DNA of 13,100 nucleotides from Rhizobium sp. Q54 (GCA_945901195.1 CAMDKB010000080.1:1-13100), one strand, 5' to 3'. Positions 1-8,371 are shown, numbered from the stretch's first letter. A program made the numbers and translations. The notes: generated from the sequence alone by a model not told the origin.

Positions 1-1407
1 AAAGAAGATCAAGGGATCGCCGCGCGAAAGCACCATGGACCGACGAAGGTTTTCTTCCATCAATGGTCCTAGAATGAAACCGAGCACCATGGGTGCAGGC
101 TCGCACCCAAAGCGAATGAGGATGTAGCCGAAGGCGCAGAATATGACCATGAGCAGCAGCTGCGCCGGTTCGCTGTTCGAGCTGTAGACGCCAATACAGC
201 AGAACATGATGATGGCTGGATAAAGCATCCCATAAGGCACCTGGAGCAGCTTCACCCACATGCCAATCAGCGGCAGGTTGATGACAACAAGCATGAGGTT
301 GCCAAGCCACATCGAGGCCACCAGTCCCCAGAACAATTCGGGATTACTGGTCATGACAGCTGAGCCGGGCTGAATGCCCTGGATCATCATCGCGCCCATC
401 ATGATTGCCATGATCGGGTTGGACGGCAGACCGAGGGTCAGCAAGGGAATGAATGACGTCTGGGCCGCCGAATTGTTGGCAGCTTCTGGCCCGGCTACAC
501 CCTGGATCGCGCCCTTGCCGAAGGCAAAGGTAGGATTGCGCACAACCTTCTTTTCCAGCGTATAGGCTGCAAACGAAGCCAGCACCGCACCGCCGCCGGG
601 CAGAATGCCCAGCAGCGAGCCGAGCGCCGTGCCACGCAAGGCAGCGGGAATCGCCTCCTTGAATTCAGCCTTGGTGGGCCAGAGATCCCGCATCTTGGTG
701 GAGATGGGCTGACGCTCAATCGTATCGCTTTCGAGATTGCGAATGATCTCGACAAGGCCGAACATGCCGATAACCAGCGGCAGAAAGTCGATGCCGTCCC
801 ACAATGTCGAGATACCAAACGTGTAGCGGGTTGCGCCACTGTTGACGTCCGTGCCGACAAGCCCGAACAGCAGGCCTATCAGGATGACTGTGATCGCCTT
901 GAGCACGGAGCCTTGCGCCAGAATGACCGCTGTCACCAGCCCCAGTACCATCAGGGAAAAGTAATCTGGCGAGTTGAACTTCTGCGCGAAGCTTGCCAGT
1001 GGCGGTCCAAAACCAGCAATGAAAATAGTGCCGATGCTGCCAGCAAAAAAGCTGCCCAACGCGGCGATGGCGAGTGCTGAACCCGCGCGCCCTCGAAGCG
1101 CCATTTGATAACCGTCGATACAGGTCACCACGGATGAGGATTCGCCGGGCATGTTGACGAGGATCGACGTAGTTGAGCCGCCATATTGGGCTCCGTAATA
1201 GATGCCCGCCATCATGATCAGCGACGTCAGCGGATCAAGGCCAAAGGTGATTGGCAGCAGCATGGCGAGCGTCGGGATCGGGCCGATGCCGGGCAAGACG
1301 CCGATGAGCGTACCCACCATACAGCCAATCATGCAGAAGCCGATATTTTGCAACGTGCCAGCGGCAACAAAGCCGGTGGCCAGGTTGCTGAACATATTCA
1401 GATCCAT
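1..1407 (-). CDS. tctA: TctA-family large permease subunit of a tripartite tricarboxylate transporter, 3' end cut by window
   Basis: This gene encodes the large integral-membrane subunit that, with TctB and a periplasmic TctC receptor, imports carboxylates using the ion gradient. Reading the minus strand from the ATG at 1407 gives 469 codons with no stop before the window edge. The family is usually about 500 residues, so roughly the last 30 are missing. Visible family features are the N-terminal glycine/proline-rich motif GVLPGIGPIPTLAMLLP (about residues 36-52), the stretch YYGAQYGGSTTSILVNMPGE (about 70-89), and the second inverted-repeat copy GILPGGGAVLASFAAYTLEKK (about 260-285). Many hydrophobic segments are present throughout. 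The start codon follows the tctB stop by one base (TGATATG), which suggests translational coupling. The family assignment is secure; the substrate is not readable from the sequence. Confidence 0.95.
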   Translation of the reverse strand, partial: MDLNMFSNLATGFVAAGTLQNIGFCMIGCMVGTLIGVLPGIGPIPTLAMLLPITFGLDPLTSLIMMAGIYYGAQYGGSTTSILVNMPGESSSVVTCIDGYQMALRGRAGSALAIAALGSFFAGSIGTIFIAGFGPPLASFAQKFNSPDYFSLMVLGLVTAVILAQGSVLKAITVILIGLLFGLVGTDVNSGATRYTFGISTLWDGIDFLPLVIGMFGLVEIIRNLESDTIERQPISTKMRDLWPTKAEFKEAIPAALRGTALGSLLGILPGGGAVLASFAAYTLEKKVVRNPTFAFGKGAIQGVAGPEAANNSAAQTSFIPLLTLGLPSNPIMAIMMGAMMIQGIQPGSAVMTSNPELFWGLVASMWLGNLMLVVINLPLIGMWVKLLQVPYGMLYPAIIMFCCIGVYSSNSEPAQLLLMVIFCAFGYILIRFGCEPAPMVLGFILGPLMEENLRRSMVLSRGDPLIFF

Positions 1408-1408
1408 A

Positions 1409-1915
1409 TCAGGCTCCCTTTGCCGACGAGATCAAGGCCCAGAGTTTTGAGAAGAAGGCGCTTATGTATTCGCCGGACCAGGTTGGCATCGCCTGACCAA
1501 GCAGTACAACGAAGATCACCACCGAAGCGAACGCCATACACAACGCCAGGATCAGCATCTGCTTCTGTTTGGTGTCCTTGCGCCCCTGTGTAGCGATGAT
1601 CGTCATGAGGATCAGCGCCGGTTCGAGTTTGATCGTCTCGACGAGATAGCCGAAGGTCAGCACGCCCGCGAAGACACAAAGGATGGGTCTAAGCGGAATT
1701 CGGGCAATGGGCGGACCATTCAGCGTAACGGATTTCACAAGGCATATAAAACCCATGCCCATGATGATCGTGCTGAGCCAGATGGGAAAGTAACCGGGCC
1801 CCATGGCCCGCGATGAACCATAGGTCAGGTCTTTGCCAAAATAGATTCCAACACAACCAATGAGAACGAACAGAAGTCCGGCTCCCAGGTCCTGTGGACT
1901 TTTTACGCGTAGCAT
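1409..1915 (-). CDS. tctB: TctB-family small permease subunit of a tripartite tricarboxylate transporter
   Basis: This 168-residue protein is the small membrane subunit of the TTT transporter and partners with TctA. It shows four hydrophobic stretches, near residues 11-27, 42-62, 77-92 and 120-141. The N-terminal pattern is typical of TctB/DUF1468: a first helix, then a loop with GPGYFP (about residues 39-44) leading into the second helix. The length is normal for the family. The ATG at 1915 is preceded by a GGGAGA ribosome-binding site about seven bases upstream, which supports this start. The stop lies one base before the tctA start, so the two form an operon. No tctC lies directly upstream, where it is commonly found; the nearest one is at 7376-8371. 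Confidence 0.9.
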   Translation of the reverse strand: MLRVKSPQDLGAGLLFVLIGCVGIYFGKDLTYGSSRAMGPGYFPIWLSTIIMGMGFICLVKSVTLNGPPIARIPLRPILCVFAGVLTFGYLVETIKLEPALILMTIIATQGRKDTKQKQMLILALCMAFASVVIFVVLLGQAMPTWSGEYISAFFSKLWALISSAKGA

Positions 1916-1965
1916 ATTGATCTCCCGAACTATGTGCGCGAAGTGCGCAATCGGTGATTTCTGAT

Positions 1966-1985
1966 GTCCCGATACGTATCGAGAC
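1966..1985. promoter_or_regulatory. Candidate operator: near-perfect 20-bp palindrome upstream of tctBA
   Basis: The 12 bases CGATACGTATCG at 1970-1981 are a perfect palindrome. Flanking GTC and GAC extend the symmetry to 20 bp with one mismatched pair. It lies 55-66 bases upstream of the tctB ATG, in the gap where the tctBA promoter should be. Symmetry of this size is typical of a dimeric repressor site such as those of TetR or GntR proteins. No matching regulator gene is in the window, so the role is inferred. Confidence 0.4.
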
Positions 1986-2091
1986 GGTTTGCGATGTCAT
2001 TAGGTAGGGGCAGGACGGCAGATTTTGGGTCGTACGCCGTCCCGGAGATTGGGACCGGACAGGCGCTGCGTGAAAATTGTCGGACGTCGGA

Positions 2092-2442
2092 TCAGGCGAG
2101 GCTTGTGGGGGGGCCGCGGCTACGATGCCCGTTCACCCGCGGGAACGGTAGCACGTGCGCCTGGAAGATAGGGGTCAGGTAAACACGCTGTGTTTGCCGC
2201 AATTCAGTAACGAAGCTGCAAAGTGCGTGATCGGAGGGTAGTTGAGCTTCGGGCGGTGTCGAATTGTCGTCAGCGATGCAATCTGGCAATCCCAATACGA
2301 TCTGATTTCTGGCGGCGATCGAATCCGTGGAAGCTTGCGGCAAGATCAAACCGGCCGAGACAACGACGGCCAAAAGCCAGGCGACCAAAATGGCCGCCGT
2401 CCTCGCTCTGTCCCAAAGTTCCCGCAGCCCGGTTCGTGCCAA
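2092..2442 (-). CDS. Small membrane-anchored or secreted protein, DUF2946-like, TTG start
   Basis: This 116-residue reading frame starts with TTG at 2442. An in-frame TAG lies only three codons upstream, so no earlier start is possible, and no ATG is available near the N-terminus. An AAGG lies close upstream, and a weaker GGG-containing stretch sits further back. One hydrophobic segment spans residues 16-34 and is followed by a polar region with two cysteines and a histidine (C55, H72, C75). The C-terminus has the RSRGPP pattern seen at the end of DUF2946-type small proteins, some of which are found near metal-related genes. Codon use is plausible for a real gene and no longer competing frame is convincing. 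The family link is by memory of general pattern and is tentative; the function is unknown. Confidence 0.5.
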   Translation of the reverse strand: MARTGLRELWDRARTAAILVAWLLAVVVSAGLILPQASTDSIAARNQIVLGLPDCIADDNSTPPEAQLPSDHALCSFVTELRQTQRVYLTPIFQAHVLPFPRVNGHRSRGPPTSLA

Positions 2443-2595
2443 AGCCTTGCCCTACGCCCGTTGGTGTACAGCCTTTTCCGGCCCGTGTTTAGCCTGCACA
2501 GGCGCGCTGGCGACACATAATCCAGCCTTACATCAAGGGCGGAGCAGATACTAGAAGCCAAATTCGCTTTGTGGCGGGATAAATAGCTGCTGACT

Positions 2596-2634
2596 GGTGA
2601 AGTTGAAAACGGGCTGAGTTTACAATTCTTCACC
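2596..2634 (-). terminator. Imperfect hairpin just after the autotransporter stop, possible terminator or 3' stabiliser
   Basis: Read on the minus strand, a stem begins four bases after the autotransporter stop codon. GGTGAAG at 2596-2602 pairs with CTTCACC at 2628-2634, TTG at 2603-2605 with CAA at 2623-2625, and AAAC at 2607-2610 with GTTT at 2618-2621. There is one mismatch and a two-base bulge, giving about 14 pairs around a seven-base loop. No T-run follows, so it is not a textbook intrinsic terminator. Confidence 0.35.
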
Positions 2635-2637
2635 GGC

Positions 2638-5349
2638 TTACCAACGCACTGACGCTCCGCCTCTTCCGGTGACGTTGTGGTTCTTGCCGGAAAAATCGCC
2701 TTCCAGCGAAGCAAAGATGGCTACGTGGCGGGACAGATGTGCTTCGATGCCACCTTTCACCTGAAGCGATGTTGCGCCGGGTCTGGCCGAGACCAGCTTG
2801 AAGCTGGCGCCGGGAACGACGGCCAGAACAGCGTCAAACTCACGCTTGGCTGCAAAGTCGTGAACGAGCGCGACACTCAAGTGCGGCGACACGAGTATCC
2901 CGCTCGAAGTATGAATATTGCCATCAAGCCGCACACCAAGAAATGCGGGCACGGAACTGGTCGTCTGCGAAGCATATTTCATCGCCAGCATGCCTGCGCC
3001 ACCGCCATTGCCGAGGCTTTCTGTATAGCCGGGGGTTTGAAGCACAGCTACTTCCAGGGCGGCAAAGGGTGACACGTGGAAGCCCTCGCTCTTGTCATGC
3101 CAGCCTGCTTCAAGACGCGCGCGGACTTCGCGCGCGCGCACATTTCCTGTCTGTGTTTCCGCTGCAAAGCCAGGCGAGCCCGAAACAACACGACTGGTAT
3201 CATCGTTATACTGGGCGCCCGTCAATGCACCCGATACATAGAGATTTTCGCTCGTCAGTGCCGCATATACTGCGCCATGCACACCGCGGGCATTGCCATG
3301 AGCGACATTGCCGGCCTTGAAGGTTCCTTGCGAAACCCCGCCGGCGACGCCAGCGCTGGTGCCTTCTGACTGATAGTCGACACCCAGCATTGCGCCGGCA
3401 ACGTTTTGTGTCTGACGGCTTGCGCCCGTCTTGTTGTCGGCTGAAAATGCGCCAATTGAGCCGAAACCCGCGCTCCAGACGCTAAACCCTCCAGTATTGA
3501 CCGAGGTTGGCCTAGCCTGGCTAGCCCCTGTGTACCAGTTTGAAACCTGAGCCTGTATGTCCTCACGTGGGACAGCGCCCGCCGAACGCATAACGGCCTG
3601 GCGCGCAGCGATGGTTTCAGAAAATTGCCGCCCTGCAAGCAAATTCGCGTTGATCGCTGCGCCCGGCGCATCCGCATTGACCTGGTTGAGCGCCGCGTCA
3701 AGCGTATTGCCCTCCTGCTCATAAAGAGCCGAAAGATATTTCCCGGCAAGTCCCGTCGGCGCTACGCGCGTTGCCTTGTCAAAAGCGTTGGCGACCGAAA
3801 ACTGGTTTCTGTTGGTGGCCAGCGGCGCAATGAACCCATAGCCCAGCGTGATCGAGATGCCATTGGGCGTAACCAGAAAATTGGAGGTGAAGTTCGCCCC
3901 GGTGATCCTGGTGTTTGCAAACGTGCCGGTAACAAGCCCTTCAGATTGCAGGATTTCGAAGCTCTGGCCGAACGTATAACGCCCCGGAGCAACAGCGATG
4001 TTGAGCGTGCCGCCGTTGATCGATGTGGTGCCGCCAACTTGCAGTTGGTCAACGCCGGTGCTGCTCATTCGAACATTCCAGATCGAATTGGTATTGAATA
4101 TGGCGTTGCCGGAAACAGTCGCCGCGCCGGGCGCTCCATTGGCGGGGCCCAGTGAAAACGTGCCGGTGTTCGTGAACGTTGTCAGGGCGGACCCGGCCGC
4201 ATTGGCAAACGTGCCTAAGTTGACGAGGCCGGTCGTTGCCCCCGGCGCAGAAACGATCGCGCCATCAATGGTCCCGTTGTTTGTGACCGCAAGGCCACCC
4301 GATGTGTTGGATAGGGCAATGCCGGGCGCGTAGATCACACCATTGTTGCTGAGGACGCCGGCGCCAGTACCCATGGACGAGACATAGGCAGGACCAGCGG
4401 AAGCCTGAATGGTTCCATTGTTGGTAACCAAGGCCGATCCACCGAGGGACGCGATGGAAAGAGCATTGTCTGTGCCGGAAACCTTCACCGTTCTGTCGAT
4501 GGAGATAGTGCTCCTGCCAGTGTTGGTGAAAGCCCTCAATCCGCTCGTTACACCGGCAACATCGCCGGATATCACAATGGACAGATCACCTGTGCCGGTG
4601 GCTGTCACATTCGCTGCAGTTCCAACTGCCGCCGTCTTGATGCCGCCAGAGCCGACCAGCAGTGTGTTGAGGCCGTTTTCGGTCGTCGCCTGAACGCCGC
4701 TGAAACTTACTGTGATAGGACCCACTGTCTTGATTGTGGAGCCGCCCATTCCCGTGGTCAGCGCGGTAATTCCGTTCCGGGCCGACAAGGCGCCGGATTC
4801 GTCGATCAGAATGTTGCCGCCCGCCGACAAGGCAGAGATCGCAGTAAATTGCGTATCGATATTGCCAGTGCCCGAAACCGTGACATTGCCGATACCCCCG
4901 GAAACAGCAATAACGCCGTTGCGCCCGGAGAAAATACCGCCCGGGCCCACAATCGCGACGGCTGGACCGACGGCCGACCGGACATTGATCCCGGCATCGG
5001 CCCCATCTATCTTTCCACCTGTCGTGACCTTGGCTTCGCCGCCATCTGTGACATCAACGCGTACGCCCGTCGCAAACGAAGAAAGGGGATCATTCAGTTT
5101 GACCGCGAACGCGCCAATGCCAGAATAAGCGAAACCCGCACCTGACGACGTCGCGCCAGCAGGTGTTTCAGCCTGCGTGAATGAAGCGATACAGAAGGCT
5201 GTGGCAATCCCGGCGCATGCCGCCTGTGCCGACTGTGGCATGACGATGATAGCCGCACTTGCGAGCAGTAACCCCTGCGACAAGCGCAAACGATCGCCGG
5301 TACGGATGCGCCGCGGCAGGGTCGATTGGACGGGTGTTTGGTCAAACAT
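2638..5349 (-). CDS. Type Va autotransporter (beta-helix passenger plus outer-membrane beta-barrel)
   Basis: This 903-residue protein is a classical autotransporter that should carry its passenger to the cell surface through its own barrel. The N-terminus has a long basic region and a hydrophobic core, with likely signal-peptidase cleavage after AQA at residue 43. The passenger (about 44-500) is Gly/Ala/Thr/Asn-rich with recurring NNGTI-type rungs (near 309-314 and 357-361), as expected for a beta-helix. A more conserved stretch at about 433-503 (VDQLQVGG onward) resembles the junction or autochaperone segment. A helical linker covers about 515-600, and the barrel runs from about 622 to the terminal Trp903, matching the usual aromatic last residue. 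The only cysteines noted sit near the mature N-terminus (C45, C52). No catalytic motif was recognised, so an adhesin-like role is more likely than a protease. The ATG at 5349 lacks a strong ribosome-binding site. Confidence 0.9.
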   Translation of the reverse strand: MFDQTPVQSTLPRRIRTGDRLRLSQGLLLASAAIIVMPQSAQAACAGIATAFCIASFTQAETPAGATSSGAGFAYSGIGAFAVKLNDPLSSFATGVRVDVTDGGEAKVTTGGKIDGADAGINVRSAVGPAVAIVGPGGIFSGRNGVIAVSGGIGNVTVSGTGNIDTQFTAISALSAGGNILIDESGALSARNGITALTTGMGGSTIKTVGPITVSFSGVQATTENGLNTLLVGSGGIKTAAVGTAANVTATGTGDLSIVISGDVAGVTSGLRAFTNTGRSTISIDRTVKVSGTDNALSIASLGGSALVTNNGTIQASAGPAYVSSMGTGAGVLSNNGVIYAPGIALSNTSGGLAVTNNGTIDGAIVSAPGATTGLVNLGTFANAAGSALTTFTNTGTFSLGPANGAPGAATVSGNAIFNTNSIWNVRMSSTGVDQLQVGGTTSINGGTLNIAVAPGRYTFGQSFEILQSEGLVTGTFANTRITGANFTSNFLVTPNGISITLGYGFIAPLATNRNQFSVANAFDKATRVAPTGLAGKYLSALYEQEGNTLDAALNQVNADAPGAAINANLLAGRQFSETIAARQAVMRSAGAVPREDIQAQVSNWYTGASQARPTSVNTGGFSVWSAGFGSIGAFSADNKTGASRQTQNVAGAMLGVDYQSEGTSAGVAGGVSQGTFKAGNVAHGNARGVHGAVYAALTSENLYVSGALTGAQYNDDTSRVVSGSPGFAAETQTGNVRAREVRARLEAGWHDKSEGFHVSPFAALEVAVLQTPGYTESLGNGGGAGMLAMKYASQTTSSVPAFLGVRLDGNIHTSSGILVSPHLSVALVHDFAAKREFDAVLAVVPGASFKLVSARPGATSLQVKGGIEAHLSRHVAIFASLEGDFSGKNHNVTGRGGASVRW

Positions 5350-5370
5350 GTGTTCAGACTAGGCCACCGC

Positions 5371-5411
5371 CCGTTAAACGGTAGTTGGGGAACGAGATTA
5401 ATTCTGATTAA
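5371..5411. promoter_or_regulatory. Candidate regulatory elements in the divergent autotransporter/radical-SAM promoter region
   Basis: The 192-base gap at 5350-5541 must hold promoters for both divergent genes. It contains an 11-bp inverted repeat, CCGTT-A-AACGG, at 5371-5381. It also has two GATTAA copies at 5396-5401 and 5406-5411, spaced exactly ten bases, which is one helical turn. The AT-rich block stands out from the GC-rich surroundings. No clear -35/-10 pair was found, so binding by a regulator is inferred. Confidence 0.3.
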
Positions 5412-5541
5412 CCATCACGCAGGGACGGCACAATTTCGACTGTGGTTACCGGGACTTGAATCCGTGGGGATTTCTCGGAACCAGCGGCAGGGCGAACCGT
5501 TGCATAAAGTGACACAAACGTGAGATCAGCCAGGTTTTCAT

Positions 5542-7371
5542 ATGAACGTTGCCGGTTTATGGAAGCTTATGGACAAGATTTTGCACTGTGACTCGCCTAT
5601 GCTCGTGTTTGGAGGCGTCTATTCCAACCTGCAGGCGCTCCTGGCGGAAGCGGGACGCCGGGGCATTTCTCCCCATTCGATGATTTGCACCGGAGACATT
5701 GCGGCCTATGGAGCCGACGCGCGCGCCTGCATCGACATCATCCGCCGCCTGGGCATCGCATCCATCGCCGGTAATTGCGAAGTACAACTCGCGCTCGCTG
5801 ATGCCGATTGCGGCTGTGGGTACGCCCCAGGCAGCGCCTGCGATACGCTTTCGGCACGCTGGTTTTCGCACGCACAAGGTGAAATTGGCGCAGACGATCA
5901 ACACTGGATGGCCGCATTGCCGCAGCGGATCAAAATCGAAATCAACGGCCTTGTATTGACCGTGGTGCACGGCTCATTCAACGCAATCAACCGGTTCGTC
6001 TTCCCCACCACGCCCTCACGCGTGAAAGCACTCGATCTGCTTGAAGCTGGCGGCGATGGCATTCTGTCGGGCCATAGCGGATTGCCGTTTTCACAGATTG
6101 TCGAAGGGCAACTCTGGCATAATTCAGGTGCGCTGGGCATGCCGGCAAACGATGGCACCGCACGGGTGTGGTTCTCAATCCTTTCACCGGGCATGACACC
6201 GCGCACGCTGGACATTGAGCATATCGCACTTGATTACGACGCCGATAGCGCAGCAAAGGCAATGCGCATGGCGCATTTGCCGGAAGAATATGCCGAGGCG
6301 CTGACATCAGGACTTTGGCCCAGTTGCGAGTACATGCCGGCGAGTGAAATGGCAGCGACGGGCAAAGCGATCACGACAGGCCATTTGTTCTGGACGGCAG
6401 GACAGAAGGACGACGCCAAATGGCCGCAAACCGCGCCCGTCACCTCAGCGTTGGGACAGAAATTTCAGGATCCCCGGATAACATTGAATGGTGAGACGAG
6501 GGCCAGCGTCACCCTCCAAAAGCTCGAAACCTTGTGGATCAATACGGGCACGCTCTGCAATCTCTCGTGCGCATCCTGTTATATCGAATCCACTCCGCGA
6601 AATGACCGGCTGGTCTACATCACGGCGCAGGAAGTCAGCGCTTATCTCGACGAGATCGAGCTGCAGAACCTTGGCACGACCACCATCGGTTTAACCGGCG
6701 GTGAGCCTTTCATGAATCCAGACATCGCCACGATGATGGAAGATGCGCTGACACGTGGCTTCGAGGTTATCGTATTGACGAACGCCATGAAGCCCATGCG
6801 TCGTTTCGAACGCCGCCTGAAAGCCCTCAATGAGCGGTATAGCGACCGCCTGATCATGCGCGTATCCGTCGACCACTATACTCAGGAATTGCACGAACTG
6901 GAACGTGGCCACGGCGCCTGGAATCCTGTCATAGACGGGTTGAAATGGCTGGCGCAGAACAATTTCCGTATCCATGTTGCCGGCCGCATGTATTCAGGCG
7001 AAGCCGAAGGCATCGTGCGCGCGGGCTATGGCAGGCTGCTGGCTGAACTCGGTTTGGATATCGATTACAATGATCCGTCCGAAATGATGCTGTTTCCGGA
7101 AATGGACGCCACAGCGAGCGTGCCGGAAATCACGACGAGTTGCTGGGGCATCCTGCACAAGTCCCCTGCGGACGTCATGTGTTCCAGCTCGCGCATGATC
7201 GTGAAGCGCAAGGGAGCTGCAAAGCCCGCCGTCATCGCTTGCACACTCCTGCCATATGATTTGCAGTTTGAACTAGGTGAAACATTGCGCGACGCGGCCA
7301 AGACCGTGCCGCTCAATCATTCCTATTGCGCGCAATTTTGCGTATTGGGCGGCGCTGCCTGCAAACGCTGA
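5542..7371 (+). CDS. Fusion of a degenerate metallophosphoesterase-like domain with a radical SAM domain, substrate unknown
   Basis: This 609-residue protein joins two enzyme folds. Residues about 18-235 follow the calcineurin-like phosphoesterase pattern of the YfcE type, but several metal positions differ. FGGVYSN (23-29) stands where a DxH motif is expected, GNCE (77-80) replaces GNHE/D, and GHSG (177-180) replaces GHTH. D52, N78, H143 and H178 remain. A cysteine-rich stretch, DCGCG (89-93), lies between the motifs. Residues about 310-609 form a radical SAM domain with the cluster motif C339-x3-C343-x2-C346 and the TGGEPF motif at 385-390. Additional cysteines at 534, 547, 567, 596, 600 and 607 suggest an auxiliary SPASM-like iron-sulfur cluster. 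The ATG at 5542 gives the full frame, but Met10 (5569), preceded by GGAAG, is an alternative start. The stop lies four bases from the convergent tctC stop. The reaction is not known. Confidence 0.85.
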   Translation: MNVAGLWKLMDKILHCDSPMLVFGGVYSNLQALLAEAGRRGISPHSMICTGDIAAYGADARACIDIIRRLGIASIAGNCEVQLALADADCGCGYAPGSACDTLSARWFSHAQGEIGADDQHWMAALPQRIKIEINGLVLTVVHGSFNAINRFVFPTTPSRVKALDLLEAGGDGILSGHSGLPFSQIVEGQLWHNSGALGMPANDGTARVWFSILSPGMTPRTLDIEHIALDYDADSAAKAMRMAHLPEEYAEALTSGLWPSCEYMPASEMAATGKAITTGHLFWTAGQKDDAKWPQTAPVTSALGQKFQDPRITLNGETRASVTLQKLETLWINTGTLCNLSCASCYIESTPRNDRLVYITAQEVSAYLDEIELQNLGTTTIGLTGGEPFMNPDIATMMEDALTRGFEVIVLTNAMKPMRRFERRLKALNERYSDRLIMRVSVDHYTQELHELERGHGAWNPVIDGLKWLAQNNFRIHVAGRMYSGEAEGIVRAGYGRLLAELGLDIDYNDPSEMMLFPEMDATASVPEITTSCWGILHKSPADVMCSSSRMIVKRKGAAKPAVIACTLLPYDLQFELGETLRDAAKTVPLNHSYCAQFCVLGGAACKR

Positions 7372-7375
7372 GTCA

Positions 7376-8371
7376 CTACGGCGCCATCTTGATGCCCAAA
7401 GGTGGCAACACCTTCGACCAGCGTACGAGATCGTCCTGATAGTATTTCTCGAAATCCTTGCCGAACTTGTCGCCCGGCGTCAGGCCCATGGTTTTCCAGC
7501 GCTGCTGGATTTCCGGCTGGGACATCGCATACTGGATTTCGGAGGTCAGCTTGCTGACAATTTCAGGCGGCGTGCCCGGCTTGGCGAAAAAGCCGAACCA
7601 GAGTTCGATATCGAAATCATAGCCCTGTTCGCGAAACGTCGCGATCTCAGGCAGTGAAGGTGAACGCTTCGTCGTAGTGACGCCAAGAGCCCTGAGCTTG
7701 CCATCGCTCAATGTGCCCAGCGCGCTGCCGATATCCGGTGCGATAGCGTCGATTTCGCCCTTGATCACGCCTTCGATGCCAGGGCCATAGCCGCGAAACG
7801 CCACATGTGTCGCGTTCATTCCGGTCTGCTTGGCAAGCACCATCATTGTGATGGCGGCGGACGACGCATCGCCAGCCGAGGCATAGGTGAAGCCGGGATG
7901 TCCTTTGCCCCATTCGACGAATTCTTTGAGGCTCGTCACCTTGATTTTTTCAGGATTGATCAGCAGCACCATCGGCATGGTCGCAGCAAGCGCCAAAGGC
8001 AGCACAGCCGTTTTCGGATCAAACGGCATGCTCGGCAAGACATGCGGGTTCATCGCCAATGTGCCCATCGTCGACATCAGCAGCGTGTGGCCATCAGCGG
8101 GCGCAGCAAGCATCGCATTGGCAGACAGCAGACCATTGCCGCCAGCCCTGTTTTCGACGGCAAACGTCGTACCCATCCGCTTGCCCATGATGTCGCCCAG
8201 CAGTCGCGGAATCAGATCAGCGGTAGTGCCTGGAGATCCCGGCGAAAGGAATCGCACCGGCTTTGATGGATAGGACTGCGCCAGCGCGGCCGCGCTGAGG
8301 GTCAATGAGAGAAACGTGGCCAGCGATACAGCCCGGCCCATATTTGAAGCAAATCGTGAGCGGTTGAACAT
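7376..8371 (-). CDS. tctC: Bug/TctC-family periplasmic substrate-binding protein of a TTT transporter
   Basis: This 331-residue protein is an extracytoplasmic receptor that captures a carboxylate or similar ligand and hands it to a TctA/TctB permease. A signal peptide with a basic start and hydrophobic core ends near ALAQ (residues 29-32). The mature start, SYPSKPVRFLSPGSPGTTAD, is a typical Bug opening. Family features further on include ENRAGGNGLLSANAMLAAPADGHT in the first lobe, HVAFRGYGPGIEGVIKGEIDAI in the middle, and LRALGVTTTKRSPSLPEIATF in the second half. The ATG at 8371 has a strong GGGGAGG ribosome-binding site. The upstream neighbour on the same strand is an alpha/beta hydrolase 88 bases away, so co-transcription is possible. 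The tctBA genes lie 5.4 kb away on the same strand; whether this receptor serves them is unproven. The ligand cannot be told from sequence. Confidence 0.93.
   Translation of the reverse strand: MFNRSRFASNMGRAVSLATFLSLTLSAAALAQSYPSKPVRFLSPGSPGTTADLIPRLLGDIMGKRMGTTFAVENRAGGNGLLSANAMLAAPADGHTLLMSTMGTLAMNPHVLPSMPFDPKTAVLPLALAATMPMVLLINPEKIKVTSLKEFVEWGKGHPGFTYASAGDASSAAITMMVLAKQTGMNATHVAFRGYGPGIEGVIKGEIDAIAPDIGSALGTLSDGKLRALGVTTTKRSPSLPEIATFREQGYDFDIELWFGFFAKPGTPPEIVSKLTSEIQYAMSQPEIQQRWKTMGLTPGDKFGKDFEKYYQDDLVRWSKVLPPLGIKMAP

Noticed and set aside
4712..5128. Plus-strand Pro/Val-rich frame opposite the autotransporter passenger
   Set aside because: Its repetitive composition mirrors the Gly/Thr-rich beta-helix codons on the other strand, so it is a shadow.
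2638..5349. Internal repeats of the autotransporter considered as DNA repeats or a CRISPR-like array
   Set aside because: The recurring NNGTI-type units are protein rungs with variable spacing and diverged DNA; there are no uniform repeats with unique spacers.
5326..5523. Plus-strand 65-residue frame before the radical SAM gene, considered as a peptide precursor
   Set aside because: It overlaps the autotransporter start, has no leader/core pattern or repeated Cys/Ser/Thr core, and no good ribosome-binding site was seen.
7372..7375. Search for a terminator between the convergent radical SAM and tctC genes
   Set aside because: Only four bases separate the stops and no hairpin with a T-run is visible across the junction.
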